Shown: positions 35,349-44,941 of the stretch, one piece after another
Numbering within the stretch: the stretch's first letter is position 1
How the letters are laid out: every line of letters starts with the position of its first letter
Assembly: GCF_900141785.1 (NCBI RefSeq)
Contig: NZ_FQYP01000005.1
Span: forward strand, 186,001 to 250,000
From: Aquimarina spongiae
GTDB lineage: Bacteria; Bacteroidota; Bacteroidia; Flavobacteriales; Flavobacteriaceae
Direction of reading: 5' to 3'
DNA: 64,000 bases
Notes under the pieces: generated by a model
The model's input: only the letters and a program-made list of their open reading frames with translations
What the model was told of the DNA's origin: nothing
Databases searched by the model: none
Program-made: the position numbers and the translations under genes

Positions 35349-35990
35349 ATGCAAGAAGTACACATTACAATAGCAGACGAAAGTCATTTTCTATACGCTG
35401 AAGAAATTTGCAGTGTCATATCGGATTCCGCCAAGGTAAGAGGAACGGGGATCGCTAAGCGAACACCTGATTATGTGCAAACTAAAATGAAAAATGGAGA
35501 TGCAATCATTGCATTATCCGATGATCAATTTGCAGGTTTTTGTTACATAGAAAGTTGGGGTCATGGCGAGTATGTTGCACATTCAGGTTTAATTGTTCAT
35601 CCGGATTTTAGAAACCGCGGATTAGCAAAAAAGATTAAAGAATTTACGTTTAATCATTCCTTAAAAAAATACCCAACAGCCAAAGTATTCGGAATCACCA
35701 CAGGTTTGGCAGTGATGAAAATTAATTCTGAATTGGGATATAAACCAGTAACATTCTCAGAATTAACAGATGATCCGAAGTTTTGGTCAGGCTGTAAGAC
35801 ATGTACAAACTATGAGATTTTGACTTCAAAGGATCATAAAATGTGTTTGTGTACTGGAATGCTGTACGATCCGCTTCGAAAAAAGAAAAAGAAAGAGAAG
35901 TGGTTCAATCAAAAAGTATTAAAAAGATTAAAAAAGATCAAGCAAACCATGCTTGCAAATAATAAACCATTGTTATTATGGAAAAAGTAG
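35349..35990 (+). CDS. GNAT acyltransferase, probable N-acylglutamate synthase (first step of arginine synthesis)
   Basis: The 213-residue protein has the GNAT core: ALSDDQFAGFCYIESWG (strands 2-3), then HSGLIVHPDFRNRGLAKKIK with the acetyl/succinyl-CoA-binding R-N-R-G-L-A loop. A Cys-rich C-terminal region has FWSGCKTCTNYE and HKMCLCTGMLYDP, followed by a Lys-rich tail. First in the arg operon, it overlaps argG by 13 bases. Proteins of this type replace ArgA in Bacteroidota. Since ArgF' here has the N-succinylornithine-type residue, the acyl donor may be succinyl-CoA rather than acetyl-CoA. Confidence 0.8.
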   Translation: MQEVHITIADESHFLYAEEICSVISDSAKVRGTGIAKRTPDYVQTKMKNGDAIIALSDDQFAGFCYIESWGHGEYVAHSGLIVHPDFRNRGLAKKIKEFTFNHSLKKYPTAKVFGITTGLAVMKINSELGYKPVTFSELTDDPKFWSGCKTCTNYEILTSKDHKMCLCTGMLYDPLRKKKKKEKWFNQKVLKRLKKIKQTMLANNKPLLLWKK

Positions 35991-37168
35991 TATTGGCATA
36001 TAGTGGAGGGCTAGACACCTCTTATTGTGTAAAATATTTAATTCATGAGAAAAACCTTGAAGTGCATACCATTTTGGTAAACACTGGAGGATTTTCGGAA
36101 ACAGAATTAGAAGAAACTGAAAAAAGAGCTTATGAACTTGGGAGTTCATCTCATATCAATAAAACCATTGTTGAAGAATTTTACCAAAAAGCAATCAAGT
36201 ATTTGATTTATGGAAATGTTCTAAAAAACAATACCTATCCGTTGTCGGTAAGTGCAGAAAGAATCTTCCAGGCGATAGAGGTGATCAATTATGCAAAGCA
36301 GATTGGTGCAAAATATATAGCTCATGGAAGTACCGGAGCAGGGAATGATCAGATAAGATTTGATGTAATTTTTCAAACCCTGGCACCAGAAATTAAAATC
36401 ATAACACCGATTAGGGATCTTAAACTTTCAAGACAAGAAGAGGTCGCTTACCTTCAAAGTCATGGAGTGCAGTACAGTTGGGAAAAGGCTCAATATTCTA
36501 TTAATAAAGGGATTTGGGGAACTAGCGTAGGAGGTAAAGAAACGCTAACTTCTCAAAACCCGTTACCAGATGAAGCGTTCCCAAGCCAACTCCAAAAAGA
36601 CAAGGAAGAAACCATTACGCTCAATTTTGAAAAAGGAGAACTCGTTGGTTTGGATGGGATAAAAGATACTCCAGTAAATAATATACTGAAGCTTGAAGAG
36701 CTGGCAAGCGCCTTTGCTATTGGTAGAGATATTCATGTAGGAGATACGATTATCGGAATAAAAGGAAGAGTAGGATTTGAAGCAGCTGCACCAATTGTGA
36801 TTATAAAAGCACATCATCTGTTAGAAAAGCATGTGCTGACCAAATGGCAACAATACTGGAAAGAACAATTGGCCAATTGGTATGGAATGCTTTTACATGA
36901 AGGCAATTATCTGGATCCAGTAATGCGAAACATAGAAGTGTTTTTGGAAGATTCACAGAAATCAGTGACAGGAGGAGTAAAGGTAAAATTAAAACCGTAC
37001 CACTTTATGTTAGAAGGAGTAGAATCAGATTTTGATATGATGAAATCCGATTTCGGACAGTATGGAGAGATGAATAACTCCTGGACTGCAGATGATGCCA
37101 AAGGTTTTATTAAGATTTATGGTAATGCTAATAAAATTTACCACAACGTAAACCCAGATCAATCATGA
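35978..37168 (+). CDS. argG: argininosuccinate synthase ArgG
   Basis: ArgG joins citrulline and aspartate with ATP to argininosuccinate. At 396 residues it is the short form. The ATP pyrophosphatase-type loop VVLAYSGGLDTSYCVKYL is at residues 4-21, and STGAGNDQIRFDV, ITPIRDLKLSRQEE, YSINKGIWGTSVGG and the citrulline-binding EGNYLDPVMRNIE follow. The start overlaps the preceding acyltransferase gene by 13 bases, and the stop overlaps argC by four bases (ATGA). Some family positions differ from proteobacterial ArgG, as is normal in Bacteroidota. Confidence 0.95.
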   Translation: MEKVVLAYSGGLDTSYCVKYLIHEKNLEVHTILVNTGGFSETELEETEKRAYELGSSSHINKTIVEEFYQKAIKYLIYGNVLKNNTYPLSVSAERIFQAIEVINYAKQIGAKYIAHGSTGAGNDQIRFDVIFQTLAPEIKIITPIRDLKLSRQEEVAYLQSHGVQYSWEKAQYSINKGIWGTSVGGKETLTSQNPLPDEAFPSQLQKDKEETITLNFEKGELVGLDGIKDTPVNNILKLEELASAFAIGRDIHVGDTIIGIKGRVGFEAAAPIVIIKAHHLLEKHVLTKWQQYWKEQLANWYGMLLHEGNYLDPVMRNIEVFLEDSQKSVTGGVKVKLKPYHFMLEGVESDFDMMKSDFGQYGEMNNSWTADDAKGFIKIYGNANKIYHNVNPDQS

Positions 37169-38142
37169 TAAAAGTTGGAATAATAGGTGGGTCAGGATAT
37201 ACTGCCGGAGAATTACTCAGACTTTTGGTACATCACCCAAAAGCGCAGTTGGATTTTGTGTATAGTACTACCAATGCAGGAATTGCTATAGCTAAACAAC
37301 ATCCGGATTTGGTCGGAGAAATTGATTTAAAATTCACCGATACCGTAAACCCAAACGTAGATGTAGTGTTTTTGTGTCTAGGTCATGGGCGATCTCAGGC
37401 TTTTCTAAATGAACATAGTTTTTCTGAAACGACCAAAGTGATTGATCTTGGAAATGATTTCAGATTAAACAAAGATAAAAGCTACCAAAACAGGGATTTT
37501 GTATATGGATTGCCTGAATTGCAAAAGGAAAAGATTATAGAAGCAACAAACATTGCTAATCCAGGTTGTTTTGCTACAGCTATTCAATTGGCATTGTTAC
37601 CCTTGGCATCCATTGATCAATTAAATAGTGCTGTGCATATCAACGCAACAACGGGAAGCACAGGAGCTGGCGTAATACCTGGTAGTACTACTCATTTTAG
37701 TTGGAGAGATAATAATTTTTCTAGTTATAAGGTATTTACCCATCAGCATCTAGACGAGATCCAGGAAAGTATTGTACAGTTACAACCCAATTTTGATAGT
37801 CCACTGTTCTTTATCCCTAATCGAGGGAATTTCAGCAAAGGGATATACGTAACTCTTTATACCGAATTTGCAGGAACTGAGGAAGAAGCCATTCAACTGT
37901 ATAAGGATTTTTACAAAGAAGCTCAGTTTACTGTAGTTTCAGATCAGGAAATTCACTTAAAACAGGTAGTGAATACCAACAAATGCATCCTTCATATTAG
38001 CAAGAAGAAAGGAATGTTACTCATTACATCCGTAATTGATAATTTAATCAAAGGAGCATCTGGGCAAGCCATTCATAACATGAATTTAATGTTTGGGATT
38101 GAAGAAAAAACAGGTTTAGAATTAAAAGCAAGTGCATTTTAG
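37165..38142 (+). CDS. argC: N-acyl-gamma-glutamyl-phosphate reductase ArgC
   Basis: ArgC reduces N-acylglutamyl phosphate to the semialdehyde with NADPH. The 325-residue protein has the Rossmann motif GIIGGSGYTAGELLRLLVHHP (residues 5-25), FLCLGHGRS, VIDLGNDFRL, YGLPEL and the catalytic cysteine in NPGCFATAIQLALLPL. C-terminal GASGQAIHNMNLMFG is also typical. It starts within the argG stop and ends two bases before proC. Confidence 0.96.
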   Translation: MIKVGIIGGSGYTAGELLRLLVHHPKAQLDFVYSTTNAGIAIAKQHPDLVGEIDLKFTDTVNPNVDVVFLCLGHGRSQAFLNEHSFSETTKVIDLGNDFRLNKDKSYQNRDFVYGLPELQKEKIIEATNIANPGCFATAIQLALLPLASIDQLNSAVHINATTGSTGAGVIPGSTTHFSWRDNNFSSYKVFTHQHLDEIQESIVQLQPNFDSPLFFIPNRGNFSKGIYVTLYTEFAGTEEEAIQLYKDFYKEAQFTVVSDQEIHLKQVVNTNKCILHISKKKGMLLITSVIDNLIKGASGQAIHNMNLMFGIEEKTGLELKASAF

Positions 38143-38144
38143 AC

Positions 38145-38939
38145 ATGAATAAGATAACCATCATAGGAGGAGGGAACTTAGGGAAATCTATTATTTCAGG
38201 ATTGGGCAATAGTGACCTTTTTGAAGCAAAACATATTACCGTAGTCGATAAGTCAGAACATAATTTGACCGAAGTAAAAGAGAAGTTGGGAGTGTCAACC
38301 TCGCAACATATTATAGAAGCTATTTCTGATGTGAAATGGGTCATTTTGTGTGTGCAACCCAGACAGTTGGATGCAGTTCTGGAAGAAATAAAAGAAGAGC
38401 TCATTGCCGACCAAATATTGATTTCAACAGTGACCGGTACATCCATTGCTGAGATTAATGAAGTAGTACCTAAAAACAAGGTGATTCGTGTAATGCCAAA
38501 TACAGGAGCATCAAAAAAGTTATCGATGACCTGTATTTCTGCAAACGAGGATGTAAAAGAAGAGTTGGTCTTTGTTCAAAAAATGTTTGATACCATCGGA
38601 AAAACGTTGATCATTGAAGAGCGACTTATGCAGGCGGCTACCGTATTGGGTGCGAGTGGAATTGCTTTCTTTTTGAGATTTCTTAGAGCAATGATTCAAG
38701 GAGGGATACAAATGGGATTTCATCCTCATGAAGCACAGATTATCGCAGTACAAACAGCTATGGGTGCAGCAACTTTGGTTGCAAAAAATGGAACACATCC
38801 AGAACGAGAAATCGATAAGGTAACTACACCTCAGGGGTGTACTATCGAAGGTCTTAACGAGATGGAACATCAAGGGCTTAGTTCTTCAGTAATAAAAGGG
38901 GTAATGGCCTCTTATGAAAAGATAAATACAATAAAATAA
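38145..38939 (+). CDS. proC: pyrroline-5-carboxylate reductase ProC
   Basis: ProC makes proline from pyrroline-5-carboxylate using NAD(P)H. At 264 residues it is of normal length. The dinucleotide fold ITIIGGGNLGKSIISGL is at the N-terminus, VILCVQPRQLDAVLEEI and RVMPNTGASKKLSM follow, and the family signature near the C-terminus is TTPQGCTIEGLNEME. It lies inside the arginine operon, two bases after argC and 17 before argD, and so shares arginine control with proA and proB further down. Confidence 0.95.
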   Translation: MNKITIIGGGNLGKSIISGLGNSDLFEAKHITVVDKSEHNLTEVKEKLGVSTSQHIIEAISDVKWVILCVQPRQLDAVLEEIKEELIADQILISTVTGTSIAEINEVVPKNKVIRVMPNTGASKKLSMTCISANEDVKEELVFVQKMFDTIGKTLIIEERLMQAATVLGASGIAFFLRFLRAMIQGGIQMGFHPHEAQIIAVQTAMGAATLVAKNGTHPEREIDKVTTPQGCTIEGLNEMEHQGLSSSVIKGVMASYEKINTIK

Positions 38940-38956
38940 GGAGTATTAAAAAGAAT

Positions 38957-40102
38957 ATGAGTATGAAATTGTTTGATGTATATCCATTGTATAATGTAGA
39001 ACCTGTAAAGGCATTCAATAGCACCATTATTGACAAAAATGGAGTAGCATATTTGGATTTGTACGGGGGTCACGGAGTAATTTCTATAGGGCATTCGCAT
39101 CCTCACTATACCAAAAAAATAAAAGAACAAATTGATAAAATTGGATTCTATTCTAATGCAGTACAGAACAGTATGCAAACCGAATTGGCACAAAGGCTGG
39201 GAGCTTTATCAGGGTATGACACCTATCAATTGTTTTTGTGTAATTCTGGAGCAGAAGCTAATGAAAATGCTTTGAAATTAGCCTCTTTTCATACCGGGAA
39301 ATCTCGGGTGATTGCTTTTGATAATGCATTTCACGGTAGAACGTCAGCAGCAGTTGCAGTAACGGATAATGCCAAAATCAATGCTCCGCTCAATAAGCAG
39401 CAAGAAGTAACTTTTCTGCCTTTGAATGATATTGATGCCGTAACCCAAGAATTAGAAAAAGGAAATGTGTGTGCAGTAATCATTGAGCCTATTCAAGGAG
39501 TAGGAGGTCTTGATCAACCGACCACAGCATTTTTCCAGGAATTGCAATTGCTTTGTAAAGAGAATAATGTGGTATTGATTGCCGACGAAATTCAATCTGG
39601 ATATGGGAGAAGTGGAAAGTTCTTTGCGCATCAGCATCATGGCATTACTCCTGATATTATTTCTGTTGCCAAAGGGATGGGGAACGGTTTTCCTATTGGT
39701 GGGATATTAATCGCTCCCCATATTCAACCTAGTTATGGATTGCTTGGAACTACGTTTGGAGGGAATCATTTAGCTTGTGCAGCGGCTCTTGCAGTACTCG
39801 AAGTGATTGAGACCGAAAATTTGGTAGATAATGCAGCATCAATTGGAGAGTATTTCTTAACCAAAATTAAAGAACTACCAGGAATTAAAAAATGTAAAGG
39901 TAGAGGGCTCATGGTTGGTTTGGAATTTGACTACGAAGTAGGAGAATTGCGTAAAAAGTTGATTTATGATGCGCATATTTTTACTGGTGGATCTATGAAT
40001 AAAAAGCTGTTAAGAATACTACCACCTCTTACAATCGATAAAAAAGAAATCGATCAGTTTGTAATGGCATTGCAAAATATATTAATCGAAGAAAAAGTAT
40101 AG
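38957..40102 (+). CDS. argD: N-acylornithine aminotransferase ArgD (class III)
   Basis: ArgD is the PLP-dependent aminotransferase converting N-acylglutamate semialdehyde to N-acylornithine. At 381 residues it has YLDLYGGHGVISIGHSHP near the start, LFLCNSGAEANENALKLA, FHGRTSAA, VIIEPIQGVGG, DEIQSGYGRSGKFFAH, and the PLP lysine in SVAKGMGNGFPIGG. An alternative ATG two codons downstream (M3) cannot be excluded. The acyl group (acetyl or succinyl) is not visible from these motifs. It is followed by proA after two bases. Confidence 0.94.
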   Translation: MSMKLFDVYPLYNVEPVKAFNSTIIDKNGVAYLDLYGGHGVISIGHSHPHYTKKIKEQIDKIGFYSNAVQNSMQTELAQRLGALSGYDTYQLFLCNSGAEANENALKLASFHTGKSRVIAFDNAFHGRTSAAVAVTDNAKINAPLNKQQEVTFLPLNDIDAVTQELEKGNVCAVIIEPIQGVGGLDQPTTAFFQELQLLCKENNVVLIADEIQSGYGRSGKFFAHQHHGITPDIISVAKGMGNGFPIGGILIAPHIQPSYGLLGTTFGGNHLACAAALAVLEVIETENLVDNAASIGEYFLTKIKELPGIKKCKGRGLMVGLEFDYEVGELRKKLIYDAHIFTGGSMNKKLLRILPPLTIDKKEIDQFVMALQNILIEEKV

Positions 40103-40104
40103 CT

Positions 40105-41301
40105 ATGGAAGCAGTACTGAACATAGAACAACGAAATGCAGTTTTGCTAAAGATGGCGGAGTTGATTGCTAAAAATAGGGAAACTTTGATTGCGGCTAAT
40201 CAAAAAGATTTGAACAGTTACTCTGGAGAAGATAAAGCAATGTACGACCGATTGAAGGTTGATAAGGCTAAAGTACAAGGGATGATTGATGCATTAGAAC
40301 AATTGGCAAATCTAGAGGATCCTTTAGGAGTAGAGCGTTTTCAATTTACACATGAGAACGGAATGCATGTTTTTAATAAAACAGCTCCTTTTGGTACGGT
40401 ACTTATCATCTACGAATCAAGACCAGATGTGACCGTTGAGGCGGCTGGAATTGCGTTCAAATCTGGAAACAAAATTTTACTAAAAGGAGGAAAAGAATCC
40501 CTAAACTCTAACCTGGAAATAGTAAAGTTGTGGCATAAGGCACTGGCGAGCGTCGAAGCGACTACAGATTGGGTTACTTACTTGAATTATGATCGAGAGA
40601 AAACCCAGAAGTTTTTGGAGCATCCAACACAAAGAGTGGATCTTATTGTTCCAAGAGGAGGGGAAAAGCTGATTGCATTTGTAAAGCAGCATGCAACTTG
40701 TCCAGTGATCGTTAGCGGTCGAGGGAATAATTTTGTATATGTTCATAATGAAGCGGATAACGCTCTGGCTTTGGATAATATCATTAATGGTAAAACCGAC
40801 AAAATCTCAGCCTGTAATGCTGTAGATAAGGTTTTGATTGATAAAAACTTACCCAATAAAGAGGATTTTGTAAGAAATCTCATTACGGCACTCAAAGATT
40901 ATGATGTAGAAATTATTGGCGATTCGTCTTTGGCTAAATATGAGGAGGTAAAGACCATCGAGAATGATAAGATCTGGTTTGAAGAGTTTTTGGATTTCAA
41001 AATTGTAATTGGTGAAACCACGAATAACAAAGAAGCCATTGATAAGATTAATGAATATAGTGGAGGACATTCTGCGGCAATCATTACTAGAAATCAGCAG
41101 ATTGCAGATCAGTTTATGATGTCGGTAGATTGTGCAGCTGTGTATCATAATGCTTCCACTCGATTTACAGATGGGTTTCAGCTAGGATTAGGAGGAGAGC
41201 TGGCAATAAGCACAGATAAATTACATCAAAGAGGACCAATTGGTTTACAACATTTGGTAACCAACAAATGGTATATACATGGAGAAGGGCAGATCAGATA
41301 A
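40105..41301 (+). CDS. proA: gamma-glutamyl phosphate reductase ProA
   Basis: This is the 398-residue aldehyde-dehydrogenase-fold enzyme that reduces gamma-glutamyl phosphate to glutamate semialdehyde for proline synthesis. Motifs include PFGTVLIIYESRPDVTVEAA, FKSGNKILLKGGKES, LIVPRGGEKLI, and the catalytic Cys in KTDKISACNAVDKVL. The C-terminal part has NASTRFTDGFQLGLGGELAIST, then RGPIGLQHL. It overlaps proB by 23 bases, so the final codons and the first of proB are shared. Confidence 0.95.
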   Translation: MEAVLNIEQRNAVLLKMAELIAKNRETLIAANQKDLNSYSGEDKAMYDRLKVDKAKVQGMIDALEQLANLEDPLGVERFQFTHENGMHVFNKTAPFGTVLIIYESRPDVTVEAAGIAFKSGNKILLKGGKESLNSNLEIVKLWHKALASVEATTDWVTYLNYDREKTQKFLEHPTQRVDLIVPRGGEKLIAFVKQHATCPVIVSGRGNNFVYVHNEADNALALDNIINGKTDKISACNAVDKVLIDKNLPNKEDFVRNLITALKDYDVEIIGDSSLAKYEEVKTIENDKIWFEEFLDFKIVIGETTNNKEAIDKINEYSGGHSAAIITRNQQIADQFMMSVDCAAVYHNASTRFTDGFQLGLGGELAISTDKLHQRGPIGLQHLVTNKWYIHGEGQIR

Positions 41302-42073
41302 GAAAAGAATTGTACTCAAAATAGGATCCAATACATTGACCAAAGAAACGGATCAGATTTCTAGAGGAAAAATCGAAGATATCGGTAGGCAGATCGTTGC
41401 ATTACAGGATACTTATGAGTTCGTTATTGTAAGCTCTGGTGCTATAGCTGTAGCCAAACAATTCGTGAATTTGGAGAGTAATGGAAAGGAAATCAATGTA
41501 AAACAAGCATTAGCATCCATTGGTCAGCCACACTTAATGCGAATTTTTCAAGAAAGTTTTAGAGACCTTGGTTTGTTGACGTCTCAGTGTTTGTTGTCTT
41601 ATTCGGATTTTGAAAGAGAGGAATCAAAACAAAATATTGTGAATACGATCAATGTATTGGTAGCCAATAACTATATCCCAATTATCAATGAAAATGACAC
41701 TGTGGCTACAGACGAAATCCAATTTGGAGATAATGATAAGTTAGCGGGCTTAACAGCCGTATTGCTAGATGCAGATTTACTTGTGGTTGCTACCAATACC
41801 AATGGGATTTGTACAAAGGCATCCATTCAAAATAAGACCTACCAAACGATTACCGATGTAGTAGATGTAGAAGAGTTGGAACAAGAGATCGTGAGTGCAG
41901 TGTCTTCTCATGGTACTGGTGGGATGCGTTCAAAAATTGAAGCAGCAAAAATAGCCCAGGCTGCTGAGATAGAAACATGGATTGTAAATGGGCTTAACGA
42001 TAATTTTATTACCGATGTAATTGAGGATAAGATCCCTTTTACCAGAATAACAAAAGCAGTATACAATGAATAA
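41279..42073 (+). CDS. proB: glutamate 5-kinase ProB (short form without PUA domain)
   Basis: ProB phosphorylates glutamate at the gamma-carboxylate, the first proline step. The 264-residue protein contains only the amino-acid-kinase domain: RIVLKIGSNTLTKET near the N-terminus, VIVSSGAIAVAKQF, INENDTVATDEIQFGDNDKLAGLTAVLLDADLLV, and GTGGMRSKIEAAKIA. It lacks the C-terminal PUA domain present in the ~367-residue E. coli enzyme. It overlaps both neighbours (proA by 23 bases, argF' by 8), showing tight packing of the proline genes within the arginine operon. Confidence 0.94.
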   Translation: MEKGRSDKKRIVLKIGSNTLTKETDQISRGKIEDIGRQIVALQDTYEFVIVSSGAIAVAKQFVNLESNGKEINVKQALASIGQPHLMRIFQESFRDLGLLTSQCLLSYSDFEREESKQNIVNTINVLVANNYIPIINENDTVATDEIQFGDNDKLAGLTAVLLDADLLVVATNTNGICTKASIQNKTYQTITDVVDVEELEQEIVSAVSSHGTGGMRSKIEAAKIAQAAEIETWIVNGLNDNFITDVIEDKIPFTRITKAVYNE

Positions 42074-43022
42074 TTACTTTTCAATAGCAGATATAGATAA
42101 TGTTGAAGATTGGGTGGATCAAGCCATAGCACTTAAAAAAGAACCATTACAGGATAAAAAACTGGGAGAGGACAAAACCATAGGGTTGTTGTTTTTTAAT
42201 CCCAGTCTACGTACTCGATTAAGCACACAAAAGGCCGCACTTAATCTGGGGATGAATGTTATGGTGATGAATTTTACAGGAGAAGGCTGGTCTTTAGAAT
42301 ATGGTGACGGTACCATCATGGATCAGGGAAATTCTGAACATGTTAAGGAAGCAGCACAAGTGGTTTCACAATATTGTGATATACTGGCCATTCGAGTATT
42401 TGCACATTTAAAAGATAAAGAAGAGGATTACAGCGAAAAGGTGTTAAAAAGCTTTATGGAATACGCGACCATTCCAGTGGTGAATATGGAAAGTGCCACG
42501 GGTCATCCATTACAAGCACTTACAGATGCAATTACTATTACCGAACATAAAAAGAAGGAGAAACCAAAGGTTGTATTATCATGGGCACCGCATCCAAAAG
42601 CTTTGCCCCAGGCTGTTGCCAACTCTTTTGTAGAGATGATGCAACGAATGGACGCGCATTTTGTAATTACCCATCCAAAGGGATATGAGTTAGCCAGTCA
42701 GATTACTAAAGAGGTGCCCATTGATTACAACCAGGAGAATGCTTTTAAAGATGCAGATTTTATTTATGTCAAAAACTGGAGTGCTTACCAGGACTACGGA
42801 AAAGTACTGTCTACGGATGCCGATTGGAAAATTACTGAAGATAAAATGAAACTGACCAATCAGGCCAAATTTATGCATTGTTTGCCAGTAAGACGAAATG
42901 TAGTCGTAGATGATGCAGTGATTGAAAGTGAAGATGCAATTGTAATTCAGCAGGCCAACAATAGAACCTATGCAGCACAATTGGTATTGAAAAAAATATT
43001 GAAAGGATTGAAGGGGTCATGA
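42066..43022 (+). CDS. argF': N-succinyl/N-acetylornithine carbamoyltransferase ArgF'
   Basis: ArgF' carbamoylates N-acylated ornithine rather than free ornithine. At 318 residues it has the carbamoyl-phosphate motif FFNPSLRTRLSTQKAALNLG, SATGHPLQALTDAITI, SWAPHPKALPQAVANSF and MHCLPVRRNVVVDD. These agree with the N-succinylornithine enzyme of Bacteroides fragilis, including the proline-rich PHPKALPQAV loop. The residue that decides acyl specificity (Pro90 in the Bacteroides enzyme, Glu92 in the Xanthomonas acetyl enzyme) is Ser90 here, which argues for the succinyl substrate. Overlaps proB by eight bases and argB by four. Confidence 0.92.
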   Translation: MNNYFSIADIDNVEDWVDQAIALKKEPLQDKKLGEDKTIGLLFFNPSLRTRLSTQKAALNLGMNVMVMNFTGEGWSLEYGDGTIMDQGNSEHVKEAAQVVSQYCDILAIRVFAHLKDKEEDYSEKVLKSFMEYATIPVVNMESATGHPLQALTDAITITEHKKKEKPKVVLSWAPHPKALPQAVANSFVEMMQRMDAHFVITHPKGYELASQITKEVPIDYNQENAFKDADFIYVKNWSAYQDYGKVLSTDADWKITEDKMKLTNQAKFMHCLPVRRNVVVDDAVIESEDAIVIQQANNRTYAAQLVLKKILKGLKGS

Positions 43023-43795
43023 AGCAGTTATTAGTAGCAAAAATAGGAGGCAATATTATTGAAGACAAAGATGCGCTAAATCAATTTTTGATAGACTTTT
43101 CAAAAATAGAAGGGCCTAAAATTTTGATTCATGGAGGGGGGAAGTCAGCAACACAGCTTTCGGAAAAACTTGGGGTAAAAACCGAAATGATAGATGGCAG
43201 AAGGATAACATCTGCTGAAAATTTGGATGTTGTGGTGATGACTTATGCAGGGTTAATCAATAAAAATATTGTAGCTGGGCTGCAAAAACATGGTAGTCCG
43301 GCTCTAGGATTAACAGGTGCAGATGCAAATACAATTATGGCAACCAAAAGACCCGCACAGTTTGTAGATTACGGTTTTGTAGGCGATGTAGAGAAGGTAA
43401 ATGATAAGATGATAAAAGGGATACTGGATATGGGGATCATTCCTGTGTTTTGTGCAATCACTCATGATGGAAATGGGCAATTGTTAAATACCAATGCCGA
43501 TACGATAGCCTCAGAGATTGCCTCAGCTATGAGCGCCCATTTTGAAGTGTCCTTGTTCTACTGTTTTGAGTTGAAAGGTGTTTTGGAAGATATCAATAAC
43601 AAGGATTCTGTGATAGAGCATATCGATTTAGAAAAGTATGCAAAGCTTAGAGATGATCAGGTAATAGCCGATGGAATGCTACCTAAATTACAGAATTGTT
43701 TTGATGCATTGCAAAAGAATGTAGCAAGCGTGCATATTGCAAACTCCGAATATATAAAAGATAATACAGTAAAGCATACTACCTTGAGTTTATAA
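43019..43795 (+). CDS. argB: N-acylglutamate kinase ArgB
   Basis: The 258-residue amino-acid-kinase-fold enzyme phosphorylates N-acylglutamate. It begins LLVAKIGGNIIEDK and contains ILIHGGGKSATQLSEKLG, DGRRITSAENLDVVVM, GLTGADANTIMATKRP, FCAITHDGNGQLLNTNADT (ATP and acylglutamate site) and ADGMLPKLQNCFDAL near the C-terminus. Start codon overlaps the argF' stop. The substrate acyl group is most likely the same (possibly succinyl) as that of ArgF'. Confidence 0.94.
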   Translation: MKQLLVAKIGGNIIEDKDALNQFLIDFSKIEGPKILIHGGGKSATQLSEKLGVKTEMIDGRRITSAENLDVVVMTYAGLINKNIVAGLQKHGSPALGLTGADANTIMATKRPAQFVDYGFVGDVEKVNDKMIKGILDMGIIPVFCAITHDGNGQLLNTNADTIASEIASAMSAHFEVSLFYCFELKGVLEDINNKDSVIEHIDLEKYAKLRDDQVIADGMLPKLQNCFDALQKNVASVHIANSEYIKDNTVKHTTLSL

Positions 43796-43826
43796 ATCAA
43801 GATAGATAAAAACATTCAATCATAAA

Positions 43827-44930
43827 ATGAGTACTAATTTACATACTGAAGGATTTACAGGTTTCGAGATTTCGACACTTACAGATAATGCTATTGAGTT
43901 ATTAAAAAAACTAATAGCAACTCCTTCTTTTTCTTCAGAAGAAGAGAGCACCGCTTTGTTAATTGAAGAGTGGTTCAATACCCATAAGATTCCATTTGAA
44001 AGAGAGAATAATAATATATGGGCGTACAACTTGCACTTTGATGCTTCAAAACCCACTATTTTGTTGAATTCTCATCACGATACTGTAAAACCAAATGGAA
44101 ATTACACCAATGATCCTTTCCAGGCATTTGTCGAAGATGGAAAATTATTTGGTTTAGGGAGTAATGATGCTGGAGGTTGTCTGGTTTCTTTGCTGGCAAC
44201 ATTTACGTATTTCTATCATAAAGAAAACCTAGCCTACAATTTGGTGGTAGTTGCATCTGCCGAAGAAGAGAGTAGTGGTCCGTTGGGTCTGAAAAGTGTG
44301 CTGAAACACTTTAAAAATGTAGAATTTGCTGTGGTAGGAGAACCTACGCTCATGCAATTGGCAGTAGCCGAAAAAGGATTGTTAGTTCTGGATGTTTCTG
44401 TGCAGGGAACATCAAGTCACGCTGCGCATCCCAATGATGATAATTCCATTTATAAGACCTTAGAAGTATTGCAATGGTTTAAAGATTTTACCTTCAAAAA
44501 AGAGTCAGAAACTCTGGGCAAAGTTAAAATGACGGTTACCCAAGTAAGTGCAGGGAACCAGCATAATGTGGTTCCTTCTCATTGTGATCTAGTAGTAGAC
44601 ATCCGGGTAAATGATAAATATAAGAACGAAGAAATTTTAACAATGGTAAAAGAAAATATGCCAGCTCATGTTACGGTAACACCAAGATCATTACACTTGG
44701 GGTCTTCTTCCATACCCATGGATCATCCTATTGTAAAATCTGGGATTGCTCTGGGAAGAACAACTTATGGATCACCAACGCTATCCGATCAATCGGTATT
44801 GAGTTGCCCATCATTGAAATTGGGGCCTGGTGATTCTACGCGATCGCACTCGGCAAATGAGTTTATTTATGTGGATGAGATAAAAGAAGGCGTAGCCTTG
44901 TATGTAAAAATTTTAGAGGGAATTTTTTAA
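43827..44930 (+). CDS. argE: M20-family N-acylornithine/N-acylcitrulline deacylase (ArgE-like)
   Basis: The 367-residue zinc-dependent M20 hydrolase should remove the acyl group to free citrulline after the ArgF' step. Metal motifs: LNSHHDTVKPNGNYTNDPF (His and Asp), GSNDAGGCL, ASAEEESSGPLG (Glu pair), AVVGEPTLMQLAVAEKG, and the C-terminal His near DSTRSHSANEF. The lid domain carries the HAAHPNDD segment typical of dimeric M20 enzymes. Whether it acts on acetyl or succinyl citrulline cannot be told from sequence. Separated from argB by 31 bases and from argH by 11. Confidence 0.87.
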   Translation: MSTNLHTEGFTGFEISTLTDNAIELLKKLIATPSFSSEEESTALLIEEWFNTHKIPFERENNNIWAYNLHFDASKPTILLNSHHDTVKPNGNYTNDPFQAFVEDGKLFGLGSNDAGGCLVSLLATFTYFYHKENLAYNLVVVASAEEESSGPLGLKSVLKHFKNVEFAVVGEPTLMQLAVAEKGLLVLDVSVQGTSSHAAHPNDDNSIYKTLEVLQWFKDFTFKKESETLGKVKMTVTQVSAGNQHNVVPSHCDLVVDIRVNDKYKNEEILTMVKENMPAHVTVTPRSLHLGSSSIPMDHPIVKSGIALGRTTYGSPTLSDQSVLSCPSLKLGPGDSTRSHSANEFIYVDEIKEGVALYVKILEGIF

Positions 44931-44941
44931 GAAAAGAACGT

